Shown piece by piece: positions 1 through 7,130 of a DNA stretch of 11,716 nucleotides (position 1 is its first letter; the number at the start of each line of letters is the position of its first letter). Under the pieces are notes generated by a model. That model was not told the origin of the DNA, searched no databases, and saw nothing but the letters and a program-made list of their open reading frames with translations. Origin of the DNA: Chloroflexota bacterium. GTDB taxonomy: Bacteria > Chloroflexota > UBA5177 > JANWHV01. The DNA is taken from positions 1 to 11,716 of the forward strand of contig JANWHO010000296.1 in the NCBI GenBank assembly GCA_025450375.1. Reading direction: 5' to 3'. Made by a program: the position numbers and the translations under genes.

Positions 1-803
1 AGCAACTCCATCCGGTCGGGAACCACGGCACCGGCGGCCGCCGAAGGAGTGGGGGCCCGAAGATCGGCGGCGAAGTCCGCGATCGTCAGGTCGGTTTCGT
101 GGCCCACTCCGCTGACGATTGGGATCGAAGAGCCGGCGATTGCCCGCGCCACCAGCTCACTGTTGAACGCCCAGAGATCCTCAAGCGAACCGCCTCCGCG
201 GACCAGAAGAATGACATCAATGCCCGGCACGGCAGCCAGGCGGTGAAGAGCGGCCACGATTTGGGTGGGAGCTTCCTCGCCCTGGACCAAGGTGGGCGAG
301 AGGACGACCTCAACGGCGGGGAAGCGGGCGCTGAGCACCCGCAATACGTCCTGATAGGCGGCTGCATGCGGGGAGGTGACCACGCCCACCCGCCGCGGCA
401 GAGCGGGGAGCGCCCGTTTCCGCTCTTCGGCGAACAGTCCCTCGTCGCGGAGGCGGGCGCACAACTCCTCGAACTGCTGGTGTAGAGGGCCGATGCCTTC
501 TTGCTGCACCATGTCCACATACAGCTGGACCCTGCCTTTCGTCTCGTACACGCCAAGACGGCCATGTGCCAGCATATGGTCGCCCTGCCGGAGATCGGGA
601 ACCTTGGCGCGCCCACGAGTGCGAAAGATGACGCACTGGAGTTCACTTTCGGCATCTTTCAGGGTAAAGTAGCGATGGCCGGCGGCGGAGAGGTTGGGAT
701 TGGAAATCTCGCCCCGGATCCACAGGCCACCCAGAACCACGTCTTCGCCGAGAATGTCGCTCAGGTAGCGCACTACCTCGCCAACCGTGAAGACCCCGTC
801 CAT
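1..803 (-). CDS. xseA: Exodeoxyribonuclease VII large subunit (5' part, truncated by window edge)
   Basis: Large, catalytic subunit of exonuclease VII, which degrades single-stranded DNA to oligonucleotides in the cytoplasm together with small subunit XseB. The frame stays open from ATG at 803 to base 1, giving 267 codons. The N-terminal OB-fold nucleic-acid-binding part covers about residues 1-100 (MDGVFTVGEVVRYLSDIL, then WIRGEISNPN and HRYFTLKD). The catalytic domain follows, with the family signatures VGVVTSPHAAAYQDVL, VRGGGSLEDLWAFN, GVGHETDLTIADFAADLRAPTPSAAA. Family members are usually about 400-450 residues, so the C-terminal coiled coil and end lie outside the window. The ATG directly follows the TGA of the accB-like gene (TGAATG), and no good Shine-Dalgarno is visible, so translational coupling is likely. 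The start matches the usual family N-terminus. Identification is firm; whether xseB follows cannot be seen. Confidence 0.95.
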   Translation of the reverse strand, partial: MDGVFTVGEVVRYLSDILGEDVVLGGLWIRGEISNPNLSAAGHRYFTLKDAESELQCVIFRTRGRAKVPDLRQGDHMLAHGRLGVYETKGRVQLYVDMVQQEGIGPLHQQFEELCARLRDEGLFAEERKRALPALPRRVGVVTSPHAAAYQDVLRVLSARFPAVEVVLSPTLVQGEEAPTQIVAALHRLAAVPGIDVILLVRGGGSLEDLWAFNSELVARAIAGSSIPIVSGVGHETDLTIADFAADLRAPTPSAAAGAVVPDRMEL

Positions 804-1223
804 TCAGGCCAGTTCCAGCAGTGGCTGCCCATACTCCACCGGGGCGCCGTCTCCGACCAGAAACCGGATCAAGGTGCCATCCCGTTCGGCCCGAATCTCA
901 TGCTGGATCTGCATGGCCACCAGCACCGCGAGGACGTCTCCCTCGCGTACCGGGCGCCCCTCAACGGCCAACACCTCCGCGTCGTGCTCGGGGGCGCGAT
1001 GAAAGACTCCTACCCATTGCGACACCTGGGTGGTGGGGCCGCCGGCAGCCTCCACAGGCTCGGCGCTTCCCTTGGTTGCCGCGACCGTGCCCGCCTGGAG
1101 ATCCAGGCGCAACCGAACGGACCAAGTATCGTGCGAGGCAGCCAACTCTTCCACTCCCGACCTCAGGCAGAGGTCGGCAAGGGTGCGGATGCCGGCGGCC
1201 GAGGGCGGCCGCGGCCTGTTCAT
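804..1223 (-). CDS. AccB-like biotin carrier protein lacking the biotin-accepting lysine
   Basis: Homologue (139 aa) of the biotin carboxyl carrier protein of acetyl-CoA carboxylase. Residues 11-40 (IRTLADLCLRSGVEELAAS...VRLRL) resemble the AccB N-terminal helix-strand unit. Residues 41-68 form an Ala/Thr/Gly-rich linker. Residues 70-139 match the biotinyl domain: GVFHRAP, VREGDVL, and VEYGQPLLEL at the end. The segment that normally reads E-A-M-K-M/L reads V102-A-M-Q105-I here, and I confirmed the CAG codon on the reverse strand of about 905-920. The lysine that biotin protein ligase modifies is therefore absent, so by family knowledge this protein cannot carry biotin. In many Firmicutes accB sits between efp and accC; here accC is missing and xseA follows at once. 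Start ATG lies 6 bases after the efp stop. It could be a decayed BCCP or a repurposed structural or regulatory domain; function unknown. Confidence 0.85.
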   Translation of the reverse strand: MNRPRPPSAAGIRTLADLCLRSGVEELAASHDTWSVRLRLDLQAGTVAATKGSAEPVEAAGGPTTQVSQWVGVFHRAPEHDAEVLAVEGRPVREGDVLAVLVAMQIQHEIRAERDGTLIRFLVGDGAPVEYGQPLLELA

Positions 1224-1229
1224 CGCCGT

Positions 1230-1796
1230 CTACGCCTTGCCCACGCGCTCAATGTATTGGCCGGTTCGGGTGTCCACCCGGATCGTTTCATCCATATTGA
1301 TAAAAAGAGGAACCTGGACCACGGCCCCAGTTTCTACCGTGGCGGGCTTGGTGGTGCCCGAGGCGGTATCGCCTTTGATGCCGGGCTCGGTGTAGGTAAT
1401 TTTAAGTTCCACGTTCGGCGGCAAGTCAATGGCGATCGTCTCGTCGCCATAGGACAACAACTCGACCTCCATGTTTTCCTTGAGGAACTTGGCGTCGTCG
1501 GCAATCAGCGATTCGGAAACAGTGATTTGGTCGTAGGTTTCCGTATTCATGAAGTGGAAGGTCTCGCCATCGGCGTAGAGAAACTGGACCGTGCTTGAGT
1601 CCAGCCGGGCGCGTTGGAAACGTTCGCCGGCCTGCACCGTCCGTTCGGTGGTCGAGCCGGAGCGGAGGTTCCGCAGCTTCATGCGCACCTGGGCACTGCC
1701 GCGCCCCATTTTGATGTGATTGAACTCCAGCAGGCGATAGAGCTCGCCATCGAGTTCAAGGGAAATGCCGCGCTTTAAGTCTCCGGTTGAAATCAT
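1230..1796 (-). CDS. efp: Elongation factor P, Arg32-type
   Basis: EF-P binds between the P and E sites of the ribosome and relieves stalling at consecutive prolines. The 188-residue length is typical. The N-terminal KOW-like domain is residues 1-60 (MISTGDLKRGISLELDGELYR), followed by two OB domains (DQITVSESLI; FLKENMEVELLSYGDETIAIDLPPNVEL; then the signature VPLFINMDETIRVDTRTGQYIERV). The tip loop reads H-I-K-M-G-R32-G-S-A: arginine occupies the position that is lysine in the E. coli and B. subtilis types, and the usual loop proline is methionine. A Shine-Dalgarno GGAAAGG lies 8 bases before the ATG. The gene is 24 bases after mltG and 6 before the accB-like gene. Its neighbours MltG, SecA and the baseplate-J-like protein all carry PPP runs, the kind of sequence EF-P helps to translate. 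Confidence 0.97.
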   Translation of the reverse strand: MISTGDLKRGISLELDGELYRLLEFNHIKMGRGSAQVRMKLRNLRSGSTTERTVQAGERFQRARLDSSTVQFLYADGETFHFMNTETYDQITVSESLIADDAKFLKENMEVELLSYGDETIAIDLPPNVELKITYTEPGIKGDTASGTTKPATVETGAVVQVPLFINMDETIRVDTRTGQYIERVGKA

Positions 1797-1820
1797 GCAC
1801 TATACCTTTCCGGTGTGAGC

Positions 1821-3026
1821 TTAGTTTACCGTGACGCCCGCTTCATTATTCTGGCAATCCAGTGTAACGCAGAAGTGCGTCTTGTTGTCCTTGCCGAATG
1901 CCTGGAAGAAGAGAAATTGAGAGGGCGCCGGATTAAGCGCGGCGTTGAGAGCCGAAGCACCGGGCTCGCTTATGGGGCCTGGCGGCAAGCCTGAATTGAG
2001 GTAGGTATTGTAGGGAGAGATCGTCGAGCCCGTCTGGGTCTGGGAGAGACTCCGCTCCCACCAGGTCTTTTCTTGAGGCCGGTAGCCCAACGCGTACTGT
2101 ACGGTTGGATCGGCATTCAGCCGGTTGCTCACCACGGCGCTATTGTTCAGGCGGTTGTAATAGGTGCCGGCGATGTATTGCTCGACGATCGGAATCGAGC
2201 TTTCTCGCTGCACGATGGAAGCCATGGTGACAATATCAAAGGCGCTCATATGACGTTTGGCCGCCTGTGCGTGCATGGCTGGGGTGAAATGCGCGGCAAA
2301 GTTAGCCAGCATCATATTGACCAGCGTGTGAGCATCGAAGTGCTTGTGCAGGTGATACAGTCCGGGATAGAGGAATCCCTCCACACTGGCGCCGGGGGGA
2401 CGGCCCTTGAGGAACCAATAGTTGAAAGAGCCGTGCCGTACTTGATTCATGAAGGCGTTGTACGAGACCGCGCCGCCGGCGGCTAGATCGGTGGCGATTT
2501 CCTCGGCCCGATGCCCCGGCAAAATGTTGTAGTCCTGCGAGTGATCCACGGGAGGCGGGGCGGGCGGTACCTGACGGAGGGCGTCGGCTACTTGCTGCAT
2601 GCTCATATCCGTGTTCAGCAGATGAGGGCCGGCCACGATGTTACCGGCGCCTCCGTTGAATCGGTAATAGAGTTGGAAGAGGAAACCGCTGGATACCAGC
2701 CCCGCCTGGCTGAGTTCGGTCGCGACACTGCTTACCGTTTCACCCGGCCGGACCACGAATCGCACCTCCTTGCGCGGGCCGCCCACGGAGGAATGGAACT
2801 GATGTAACACATAACCTCCGGCCCCGATGACCCCAATGGCGATCACCAGAATGAGGAGAAGCGCGACCATGGCGCCCGCATGACCGCCGCCCCGTGGGGC
2901 CACGTACAGCGGCCCGCCGCCCTGCGAACCCGATTTACCGGGGGTATACACCTCAACGCGGGTTGCTCCCGTGCCGCGGGCTGCCCGGAGGCGCCGGAGC
3001 CGGTCCATCTGTTGGTCGTCAGCCAT
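1821..3026 (-). CDS. mltG: Endolytic murein transglycosylase MltG (YceG family)
   Basis: Membrane-anchored lytic transglycosylase that cleaves nascent glycan strands and is thought to end their elongation. The 401-residue protein has an Arg-rich cytoplasmic N-terminus (1-50), one transmembrane helix (about 51-73), a LysM-like region (about 88-150) and the YceG catalytic domain. The core motif is M-A-S-I-V-Q-R-E275-S; by my recollection of E. coli MltG, E275 corresponds to catalytic Glu218, and the neighbouring Glu216 is Gln273 here. Other signatures are NADPTVQYALG (304-314) and SPYNTYLNSGLPPGPISEPG (337-356). The C-terminus is HFCVTLDCQNNEAGVTVN, with two cysteines. A strong Shine-Dalgarno AAGGAAGG lies 8 bases before the ATG. 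It follows ruvX, a pairing also common in other bacteria. It ends 24 bases before efp. Confidence 0.95.
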   Translation of the reverse strand: MADDQQMDRLRRLRAARGTGATRVEVYTPGKSGSQGGGPLYVAPRGGGHAGAMVALLLILVIAIGVIGAGGYVLHQFHSSVGGPRKEVRFVVRPGETVSSVATELSQAGLVSSGFLFQLYYRFNGGAGNIVAGPHLLNTDMSMQQVADALRQVPPAPPPVDHSQDYNILPGHRAEEIATDLAAGGAVSYNAFMNQVRHGSFNYWFLKGRPPGASVEGFLYPGLYHLHKHFDAHTLVNMMLANFAAHFTPAMHAQAAKRHMSAFDIVTMASIVQRESSIPIVEQYIAGTYYNRLNNSAVVSNRLNADPTVQYALGYRPQEKTWWERSLSQTQTGSTISPYNTYLNSGLPPGPISEPGASALNAALNPAPSQFLFFQAFGKDNKTHFCVTLDCQNNEAGVTVN

Positions 3027-3129
3027 TTCGCGTGCCTTCCTTCATCGGGTTGCCGGAGTGGACATGGTACGGGTCACGCCTTTCATCTCGGCAGACCGCG
3101 ATCGCGGACTCGGGTGTCCGGGTTGGTCA

Positions 3130-3582
3130 TCAGTTCGCGGCCCGCGCGGCCCGTTTGCTCTCCTGCTGCCGGGTGTCCAGGAAATCCTGCAACATCAGGG
3201 CGGCCGCGATGGCGTCCAAACGCTCACGACGACGCCGCACCCTGCCGCGCACCTGGCTCATCATTTGCTCGGCCTCCCAGGAAGATAGGCGCTCATCCCA
3301 GTAACTGATCGGCACCGGAAGGGGGCCCAATCCCTGGACATACGCGTAGGTCGCCTCCACCTGGCTGCCGCTGCTCCCATCCATATTGAGCGGCAGGCCG
3401 AAAATCACCGCTTCAACTTCATATTCTTCAATCAGCGCGCGAATACGCGCGCCATGCGCCTCTCCGCGGCTGATCACATTTAGGGGGGTGGCCAGAAACC
3501 CAGTTGGGTCGCTGAGCGCCAATCCTACCCACTTTTCGCCCACATCCACGCTCAGGTAGCGCACTGGGCCATGGTACCACAC
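3130..3582 (-). CDS. ruvX: RuvX/YqgF family RNase H-fold nuclease
   Basis: Putative Holliday junction resolvase homologue; in E. coli YqgF is required for 5' maturation of pre-16S rRNA. The RNase H-like fold is shown by D13-V-G-E-K-W-V-G, FGLPLNMDGS (61-70), YWDERLSS (94-101) and LDAIAAALMLQDFLD (122-136). D13, E97 and D123 match the expected acidic catalytic triad. The tail is basic (RQQESKRAARAAN). The 150-residue frame starts at GTG 3582. Family alignments usually start 5-7 residues before the first Asp, so GTG at 3564 (VRYLSVDVG) is an equally good or better start. Neither candidate has a clear Shine-Dalgarno. It lies 26 bases after the baseplate-J-like gene and 103 bases before mltG. Confidence 0.93.
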   Translation of the reverse strand: MWYHGPVRYLSVDVGEKWVGLALSDPTGFLATPLNVISRGEAHGARIRALIEEYEVEAVIFGLPLNMDGSSGSQVEATYAYVQGLGPLPVPISYWDERLSSWEAEQMMSQVRGRVRRRRERLDAIAAALMLQDFLDTRQQESKRAARAAN

Positions 3583-3608
3583 CTGGGGGAACTCATCGCA
3601 CCTACCGG

Positions 3609-5864
3609 CTACCCGAGATTCCGCACGCGCAGATCGATCAGTCCGGCGGCTTGCGGGAGCCGTCCGGCAAGGTCAGGGCGTGTGCTGATCGTGTAGTGCC
3701 AGCCCCCATTCCGCGCGCTCTCGTCCAGCAGGCGCCGCGCGTCGGCCACGCTCATCCCAACCAACAGGGCCCGGAGACTGGTCGCATCAATCCTCGGCGT
3801 AGTACGTGCTTGCACCCGAGCGCGGACAATCCGGCCCTTACCCTGGCCATGGATCGAGAGGGTGATCCGTTCGGTACCAGGGATCACTTGCTGATTATGG
3901 CCCGCCAGATCGTGATCTCGTCCCGTATCCGCCAGGGTTTGCACATCTTGGGCATGCACGTATTGCATAGCCATCTTGGCGGTGATTGCCACTCGCGCAA
4001 AGGGGAGGCCGCTACGTTTGACCAGGGTAACCCGAGGCACGGTGACGGTGAGCGGGCCCGGCAGCCTTATAGGGCTCAGCGCGTAACGCACACTCAAGGT
4101 GGACGCCTCACGCGCGGCCAGTTGGCGACGAAGGGTCGCCGCCGCGTTCGCTATGTCCGAGGCTGTGATCCGGTACTCGGTTCGCATGGTGCCACCGGTG
4201 ATCGGGGCATAGTTAATCACGAGCAACACCCCCGCGAGCCGCCCTTCAATGGCCGTGACCGTGCCCTGGCCCACGTTGGCGCTGGTGCCGCCCACCAGAG
4301 CCCGTACCCCTACATTCAGTTGGCCGTTGGTGCTGCCCGAGAAGGTATGGACGGCGGCGGGTACATTGGCGTCGGCCAGAGTGACGTACCGGCTGCCGTT
4401 CCGTGCGTCCACGATCGTTCCCGCCGGGACGGTTACGTAGCCGTCGGCCTGGTTGGCGAACGTGACGGTTCCGGTGGCGAACCCATCGGGCACCAGGCGA
4501 GTGCCCGTACCAGGCACCACCAGGTTGGCGGTCTCGCTCAGTTCGGTGTGATGTAAGGCGATTGCCCCAGGATTCCCCGAGCCGAGATCGGCGGTATAGG
4601 TACGGTCGAATGCATGGGTTGCGTAGGTGATGGTGATGGTGGCGGCGGGGAAGAGCACTACCCAGATGCTCAGGACCAGCACGATGACGAAAGCGCTGGT
4701 GAAGACCGCCAGTGGCCATCGGCGTCTACCCGTCGGTGGCAGGGGCCCTACCTTTCCGGCCGCGCCGAGGGTCGGGGGCGTCACTCTCACCGGCACGGTC
4801 GCCTGGTTCAGGTCGAGCTCATCGTCCGGGTCGGACGCCGCGTCCGGATCGGTCCCCTGATCGAGCGGCTGATCAAGTTGGGCATCCGCGAACAGGGAGG
4901 TATCGGGCGCCCCGTCCCCCCCTCGGCCGCCGTTTGCCGCCGCTGACTGGCGAGCGGGCAGGGGTGTGGCCGATGCCGGATCTAGGGCGGACGGGCCTGA
5001 CTGGATCCCTTCTGCCTCCAGACGCGTTCCCTGATGCATTGAGCCTGGGAGTAGCGGAGGCGTAGGCAGGTCGGTCGCGGATTGGCTGTGGCGCCGCAGC
5101 CTCAACCTGGCCTCGCCCACGGTAGCCGAACAGGGAATCCCGATCGCAGCGAATTGGGCGATTGCCACCCGGTCAGTCGTAACAGCGGTGATCGCGATGC
5201 CGGCCGCCTCGGCGCGCCGTTTCAGGAGGCGGGAGGCGACAACCCCTCGCACGGCGCGGGCCCCTTCGGGGAGGACGACGATTGCCGCTGAACCAGTCTC
5301 CTCCACCCGATCGAGCAATACCGCCAGATCGTCATCGAGATCAATATAGAGCACCCTCGGCTCCGAGGTCGGCGAGGCGGCGCCACCGAGAGGCTGTGAG
5401 CCCGCATTGGCGTCCTTCTTGGGTGCGACGCCGCCGGGAAGATTCCGCGATGGAGGATCCCGCCTGGGAGCGCGAGCGTCCCGCGCGTCCGCGGTGATCT
5501 CGGCGACGGGGACGAGCGGGACGCTCGCGCTCCCGGAGGCTTGCGTCCCGCGTGCCCGCGGCACCTTGCCAAGGGTAGCGGGATCCGAGTCATCGACTGG
5601 ATCCGTCGGCGGGACTTCCCGTTCCGCGCGGCTCGGGACAGGTTGGGGAGGAATGGGCGCCATCGGGGCGGCCGTGCTTTCCGGAGTGGGACGGGCCGGG
5701 AACCGACCAGTCCCCTGGTAGTGACGGGACGACTGAGGTTGCGGGGGGGGAGCGTCGTCCGGGCTGAGATCGTCGTCAATCATGTGATGAGGAAGATCCA
5801 GCGGATCAGATCCGAACTCGAGGTCCGAGTCGTTGACTTCGCGCGAATCGGCGGTGGAATGCAT
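3609..5864 (-). CDS. Single-pass membrane protein with baseplate-J-like extracytoplasmic domain
   Basis: A 751-residue protein of a family often annotated as baseplate J/gp47 in Chloroflexota. Visible parts are: 1-165 acidic, Pro/Ala-rich disordered; 170-255 an alpha/beta domain (VLYIDLDDDLAVLLDRVEE, IVVLPEGARAVRGVV, SRLLKRRAEAAG, AITAVTTD); 260-380 a second disordered linker rich in Asp and Pro; 384-406 one transmembrane helix (LAVFTSAFVIVLVLSIWVVLF); 407-560 beta-rich, with GFATGTVTFANQADGYVTVPAGTIV and ITGGT as in baseplate-J-like domains; 560-751 a C-terminal region ending with a LLVGMSVADARRLLD helix and LPQAAGLIDLRV. Topology is predicted as N-terminus in, C-terminus out. No phage genes are near, so tail baseplate function is unlikely. 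The gene starts 12 bases after the FtsA-like gene, which suggests a joint function at the membrane. A palindromic repeat cluster encodes part of the first linker (residues about 101-133). Biochemical function unknown. Confidence 0.85.
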   Translation of the reverse strand: MHSTADSREVNDSDLEFGSDPLDLPHHMIDDDLSPDDAPPPQPQSSRHYQGTGRFPARPTPESTAAPMAPIPPQPVPSRAEREVPPTDPVDDSDPATLGKVPRARGTQASGSASVPLVPVAEITADARDARAPRRDPPSRNLPGGVAPKKDANAGSQPLGGAASPTSEPRVLYIDLDDDLAVLLDRVEETGSAAIVVLPEGARAVRGVVASRLLKRRAEAAGIAITAVTTDRVAIAQFAAIGIPCSATVGEARLRLRRHSQSATDLPTPPLLPGSMHQGTRLEAEGIQSGPSALDPASATPLPARQSAAANGGRGGDGAPDTSLFADAQLDQPLDQGTDPDAASDPDDELDLNQATVPVRVTPPTLGAAGKVGPLPPTGRRRWPLAVFTSAFVIVLVLSIWVVLFPAATITITYATHAFDRTYTADLGSGNPGAIALHHTELSETANLVVPGTGTRLVPDGFATGTVTFANQADGYVTVPAGTIVDARNGSRYVTLADANVPAAVHTFSGSTNGQLNVGVRALVGGTSANVGQGTVTAIEGRLAGVLLVINYAPITGGTMRTEYRITASDIANAAATLRRQLAAREASTLSVRYALSPIRLPGPLTVTVPRVTLVKRSGLPFARVAITAKMAMQYVHAQDVQTLADTGRDHDLAGHNQQVIPGTERITLSIHGQGKGRIVRARVQARTTPRIDATSLRALLVGMSVADARRLLDESARNGGWHYTISTRPDLAGRLPQAAGLIDLRVRNLG
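5466..5564. repeat. Palindromic (REP-like) repeat cluster inside a coding sequence
   Basis: Bases 5466-5484 and 5516-5534 are perfect inverted copies (19 bp; the right arm starts GCGGGACGCTCG). Pairing continues inwards after one mismatch (5485/5515) to 5490/5510, giving 24 of 25 pairs around a 19-base loop. A third, partial copy lies at 5543-5551 (GCGTCCCGC), perfectly inverted to 5516-5524, and a small hairpin follows (GTGCC 5552-5556, GGCAC 5560-5564). Copies of one unit thus alternate in orientation, as in REP/BIME clusters. The cluster keeps the frame open and encodes low-complexity linker sequence of the baseplate-J-like protein. Whether it is dispersed genome-wide cannot be seen here. 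Confidence 0.75.
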
Positions 5865-5876
5865 CGGGATCGCTCG

Positions 5877-7130
5877 TTAGAGCTTCAGCAGGCGCACGGC
5901 CCGCGTGAGTGCCTGATTGATCAGGGACGACTGTCGTTGCAGCGCGAGTGCCTGGAGGGCCAGTCCCATCGCGGTGACATCCTGCTGGTCCACCAGGCCG
6001 CCCGTGTCATCCCGAATGGCATCCACATCGGCAGGCTGGATAAGCGCAATGCGGGGAGGCCGCGGGCAGGGGAGACGCTCAGTCCAGGGGAAACCTTTAA
6101 GGCGGTCGAGAATATCGGGCAACGCGCTGGCGCCGCCGCAGAGATGGACGAATGGCGGGAGTTGGCCCTCTCCGGCCAACTCCTCAAGGATAAGTTGCAC
6201 TCCGTCCATCCAGGTGGTGACGTCTCGATCCAGGGCCCGTTTTACCTCACGAGTGACCGCCGGAGTGAGTTCGCGGCGCGCGTAGCGGAGCTTGAGGGCT
6301 TCCGCCTCCTCCAGATCGATACCCTGTTCGGCCGCCAATCGGCGAGTGAAGGTTCGGCCGCCCAGCGCGAACGACTGGGTAGCCTCGATACCACCGTTCC
6401 GCACCAGCGCGACATCGGTGGTGCCGCCACCCACGTCGATGAAGATGCCGCCGATGTCTCCCGCCAGGGGAGTGGCCAGGCAGCCGGCCACCGCGTAGGG
6501 CTCCGCCACCACCGAGAGGAGATCCAGGCTGAGGTAGCGGGCGATGCTTTCGGAGGCCCCGACATGCACCAGGGGGGCGAAGGCATTGAAGACGGTGACC
6601 TGCAAGTAGCGGCCCTGGAAGCCAAGGGGATTGCTCACCGTATGGCCATCCATCTTGATTGCGACCACGGCCGAATTGACCAGGCGCACATCCACTTGCG
6701 GTTGGCCCATCTCCCAGGTCAGGCGCTCGGTCACGCGAGTCAGAGCCAACCGCTGTACTCGTTCGAGCACTTCATCGAGTTCGCCGGCGCCCAGGTTCTC
6801 GCTCGGTTTGGAACGCTCCATGGTCACCGAAGTGGATAGGCCCTTGACCAGTTCACCGGCGAGTCCGACTACCGCCTGTTTCCCCACCACGCCGGCTGAT
6901 TGTTCAGCCTGAGTGAGCGCGGCATGGCAATTGTTAACTACGGCCTCGATATCGGTGATCAGGCCGTCCTGCATGGCGGTCTGGCTCTGGCGGTGCCGTC
7001 CGCTACCCAGGACATGGCAGACGCCATCCTCCATACTGAACACCAGGGCTTTCGCGTATTCGGTACCGATGTCCAGGGCGGCGTACGCACCGGGAACGGT
7101 CGAGCGGAATGGAAGTCGAAAGTTGGGCAT
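5877..7130 (-). CDS. FtsA/PilM-family actin-like ATPase
   Basis: Cytoplasmic actin-fold protein of the FtsA/PilM group (417 aa from ATG 7130). The nucleotide-binding motifs are ALDIGTEYAKALVF (phosphate 1, about 18-31), GIFIDVGGGTTDVALV (phosphate 2, about 228-243) and LCGGASALPDIL (adenosine, about 330-341). An SHS2/1C-like insert is visible (VVGLAGELVKGLSTSVTMER, then MDGHTVSNPLGFQGRYLQV), which is closer to FtsA than to MreB or DnaK. The last 16 residues (SLINQALTRAVRLLKL) form an amphipathic basic helix, like the membrane anchor of FtsA. I chose ATG 7130 over the in-frame ATG 7160 because AAGGA lies 5 bases before it, whereas GGAG is almost adjacent to 7160. No ftsZ or pil genes are in the window. 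It is followed after 12 bases by the transmembrane baseplate-J-like gene, a plausible partner. Division, pilus and other envelope roles are all possible. Confidence 0.85.
   Translation of the reverse strand: MPNFRLPFRSTVPGAYAALDIGTEYAKALVFSMEDGVCHVLGSGRHRQSQTAMQDGLITDIEAVVNNCHAALTQAEQSAGVVGKQAVVGLAGELVKGLSTSVTMERSKPSENLGAGELDEVLERVQRLALTRVTERLTWEMGQPQVDVRLVNSAVVAIKMDGHTVSNPLGFQGRYLQVTVFNAFAPLVHVGASESIARYLSLDLLSVVAEPYAVAGCLATPLAGDIGGIFIDVGGGTTDVALVRNGGIEATQSFALGGRTFTRRLAAEQGIDLEEAEALKLRYARRELTPAVTREVKRALDRDVTTWMDGVQLILEELAGEGQLPPFVHLCGGASALPDILDRLKGFPWTERLPCPRPPRIALIQPADVDAIRDDTGGLVDQQDVTAMGLALQALALQRQSSLINQALTRAVRLLKL

Noticed and set aside
501..1598. 365-residue open frame on the plus strand
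   Set aside because: It lies antisense to xseA, the accB-like gene and efp, which have clear family motifs. Its sequence has no recognisable motif and fits a GC-rich antisense shadow.
1840..1860. AATAAT (minus strand) near the mltG end as a promoter for efp
   Set aside because: No acceptable -35 sequence at 16-18 bases. It is explained by the codons for N-N-E in MltG.
3096..3120. Palindrome CCGCGATCGCGG and 5-bp stem CGGAC/GTCCG after ruvX as a terminator
   Set aside because: The stems are short and not followed by a T-run on either strand, so an intrinsic terminator is not supported.
3609..5864. Prophage or contractile injection system suggested by the baseplate-J domain
   Set aside because: No sheath, tube, spike, tail-fibre or other phage genes lie in the window. 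The protein has a transmembrane helix and lies among housekeeping genes.
5541..6839. 432-residue open frame on the plus strand
   Set aside because: It is antisense to the FtsA-like and baseplate-J-like genes, whose motifs are clear. Long antisense frames are expected at this GC content.
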